Below are positions 61,881-64,000 of a stretch of DNA of 64,000 bases, in pieces (the first letter of the stretch is position 1; each line of letters starts with the position of its first letter). This stretch comes from Motacilla alba alba. Its lineage: Eukaryota > Chordata > Aves > Passeriformes > Motacillidae. The notes under the pieces were generated by a model, which had not been told where the DNA came from, did no database searches, and was given only the letters and a program-made list of their open reading frames with translations. Position numbers and translations under genes: made by a program. The stretch is taken from assembly GCF_015832195.1 (NCBI RefSeq), contig NC_052046.1, positions 18,964,161-19,028,160 on the forward strand, written 5' to 3'.

Positions 61881-64000
61881 TATATTCTCCTGAAGATAGT
61901 ATCTTACTGAAACAGATTATGAAGTGAAAGGATATTCACAACATATTAAGGACTAGTTAATAGTGCCTGCAAAGCAACAACCCTTTATTCATCAAAAGGT
62001 GGGGACAGTTTTATATTTAGAATTGGAAAAATCTACTCATTTATGATTTATGATTTCCTTTGTTTGGGCTTTTCTGGAAGCAACCCAAAACAAATCATTT
62101 ATTTGGAATACAAACTCCTGGCTTAATTTGCAATGCGTATCTCTACATCAGAAACTGGGAGGCAATGTCAGAGAAAGCATTGTTCTGTGCATGCTCTCTT
62201 GTACTCCTCTGTAAACACCCATTTCAGGCCACTGTCAGGATACAGCTGGCAGCAGAATTTTAGGGTGACTGAGACTATTATGGTTAACAGGTACCACCAC
62301 TGACACAGCAGAAAAGAGGGAAAGGACAAATGAGTAAAAAAATAATATAAGAAGGAAATACCAGGAAAAGAATTCATATTGATTATTTTTAATTCTGGAG
62401 TTCTTAATGGATTCCACAAAATCACCTTTTGCGATCAGTGGAACTACTCAAAACTGAACATACACTTGCACCATTAAAACTGAAGAACATCTAAGAAAGA
62501 TTTTTCCTCCTCCAGAAGTTGACATTACCTAGATGAAACTTCATAAAATACTATAAGTTTAAAGCTGAAGCTTTTTCATTCTGTCACAAATAAATTCTAT
62601 ACAAACAAAGAGGATAAATTGACAGTTTCAAAATATAACTTCACTATCCTTACGTAGATTAGCTTCCCTTACATTACATTCGCCCAACAGCAAACTGGGT
62701 ATCTTACATGGAATTAAGTTTGCTTTTTTGCTCACTCCTTTGTCAGCCATTAAATTAGGCTATCAAATGTCATTGCACAAGTAACAATTCTTCATCAGAC
62801 AGAAGAATGATGAAAGAGAAGTCCAAAAAATGCATGTTCAAGTGCAGATACATCTAGGAATAATTGGATTTACCTATATTAGCCCAGAGTGCTCTTATCC
62901 ATATGTGCATATCTCATGGATCTTACATTTAAACTTTGATCCTTCACAACCATGCACACTAGAACAGAAGTATTTGATGTAATCTTTAAAGACTTAGAAG
63001 CACCTAACAGAATTTTCACATGTCCTACATACTCATGTTCCTCTGGCCATTCACCTTCAGGACTATGCCAGGAGGAATGGGAACCACAGGTGCATTGAGA
63101 CAAGGCAGACAAATAGAAGAAAATCAAATGCCTGGCAAGTAGTTCAGGAGCCATTTGGTATTGCATCATGCTTATGTCAAGTCTGAAGTAATGAAGAAGA
63201 AGGTAGCCACCCCAACTGAGAGAGTCCTTGGCCTACATGTTTTCCACACAACCTGCTAATTGTTGATTGATAAACAACTTTTTAGCTTAATTCTCCTCTT
63301 CTTTTTAAACAGAGTTCCCTGGACCTATTATCACTCTAATGTTCCAAAGCAAAACAATGTTTCTTAAGGAAGAATAAGTAACAGGAACAAACTGTTCCAT
63401 GAAAACAAGATTACATGTATGAAAACAGAGTAGTAAAAAAACTACCTCAACAATTTCTTCAGTTGAACTGAATTTAAAATAAAGCGATAATTCAACATCA
63501 GAAAAAATAAAAAAAATATTTTCGTGGTTATCTAGTAATCTTAAGAATGATAATTCAAATAAATTTCACCAAGAGTTCAGCATGAAGTGTAGCAGAGCCC
63601 TGTGCTGACAGGTGCTCGTTAGTAACTTCAATGTAATGTAGAGGGGACAGCTAGAAACCCAGTATAAAAGTAAAGAGTTGTTCTACTAAGAAATTTTATT
63701 TATTCATTTAAACTTTTTACTTTAATGACATTGAATCTGTGTCTGATTCTGTCAAGTTGAGCAGCTGAAGATAACCCGTGTGGGACAGACTTGCCCAGAC
63801 TATCTTCCATATTCTTCTCTCAAAATCCAATATACACCAGCACCTTAGAAGCTCAAATATTTAATGAAATCTGAGTTGAGACTTCAGGGAAATAAATAAG
63901 TTCATTCCTCTGGCAGTTCAACAGCTTTTATCTTCTCTTTTAGAAAACACATATGCCTTCCCCACACACATGATCTGGTTAAGACATCCCTTGTGCACCT
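61881..64000. other. Unannotated AT-rich unique sequence
   Basis: No gene called. The minus-strand open frame at 62879-63169 covers a slightly more complex stretch that may be an eroded ancient repeat, but I cannot name a family. The remainder shows only short A- and T-rich tracts. Confidence 0.5.

Noticed and set aside
1..64000. CRISPR array, operon or bacterial gene system
   Set aside because: Base composition, absence of long genes and the CR1 LINEs show vertebrate nuclear DNA.

Overview
This 64 kb window is AT-rich vertebrate nuclear DNA. Six chicken-repeat-1 (CR1) LINE fragments carry typical avian 3' ends: short ATTCTATG-type terminal repeats and the 3' UTR phrases ending in 'ttccaac'. 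Their state and spacing suit a bird. The copy at about 58.6-59.3 kb has a 3' end ('ggttggaaaagacatct' on the left edge of the + strand) that I associate with Neoaves, possibly a songbird. That placement rests on memory of the family and is not proven here.

I found no protein-coding exon, tRNA, rRNA or other RNA gene that I can defend. The open frames are mostly short, begin with non-ATG codons, are shadows of CR1 copies, or run through simple repeats and pyrimidine-rich strands that lack stop codons. The window is best read as intergenic or deep-intronic sequence.

Layout: 1-2.2 kb unique AT-rich DNA; 2.2-2.7 kb CR1 3' fragment (+); 2.7-23.2 kb mostly unannotated unique DNA with small tandem repeats and one 172-codon open frame on the minus strand; 23.2-25.7 kb the longest CR1 copy (+), with recognisable endonuclease and reverse transcriptase remains; 25.7-37.9 kb unique DNA with a 21-bp duplication, a perfect 20-bp-stem hairpin and A-rich repeats; 37.9-38.1 kb CR1 3' end (-); 38.1-46.9 kb unique DNA with a possible ancient CR1 end near 39.2 kb; 46.9-47.2 kb CR1 (-); 47.2-53.7 kb unique DNA with a TTG microsatellite and a T27 tract; 53.7-55.0 kb internally deleted CR1 (+); 55.0-58.6 kb unique DNA with purine-rich tracts; 58.6-59.3 kb CR1 (-); 59.3-64.0 kb unique DNA with a compound hexanucleotide microsatellite at 61.7-61.9 kb.

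Nothing here forms a gene system. The shared story is CR1 retrotransposition followed by neutral decay, with local replication slippage producing short tandem duplications. The observations most worth checking are the perfect hairpin at 31968-32012, the long hydrophobic open frame at 11996-12514, and the three CR1 3'-end types as dating markers.
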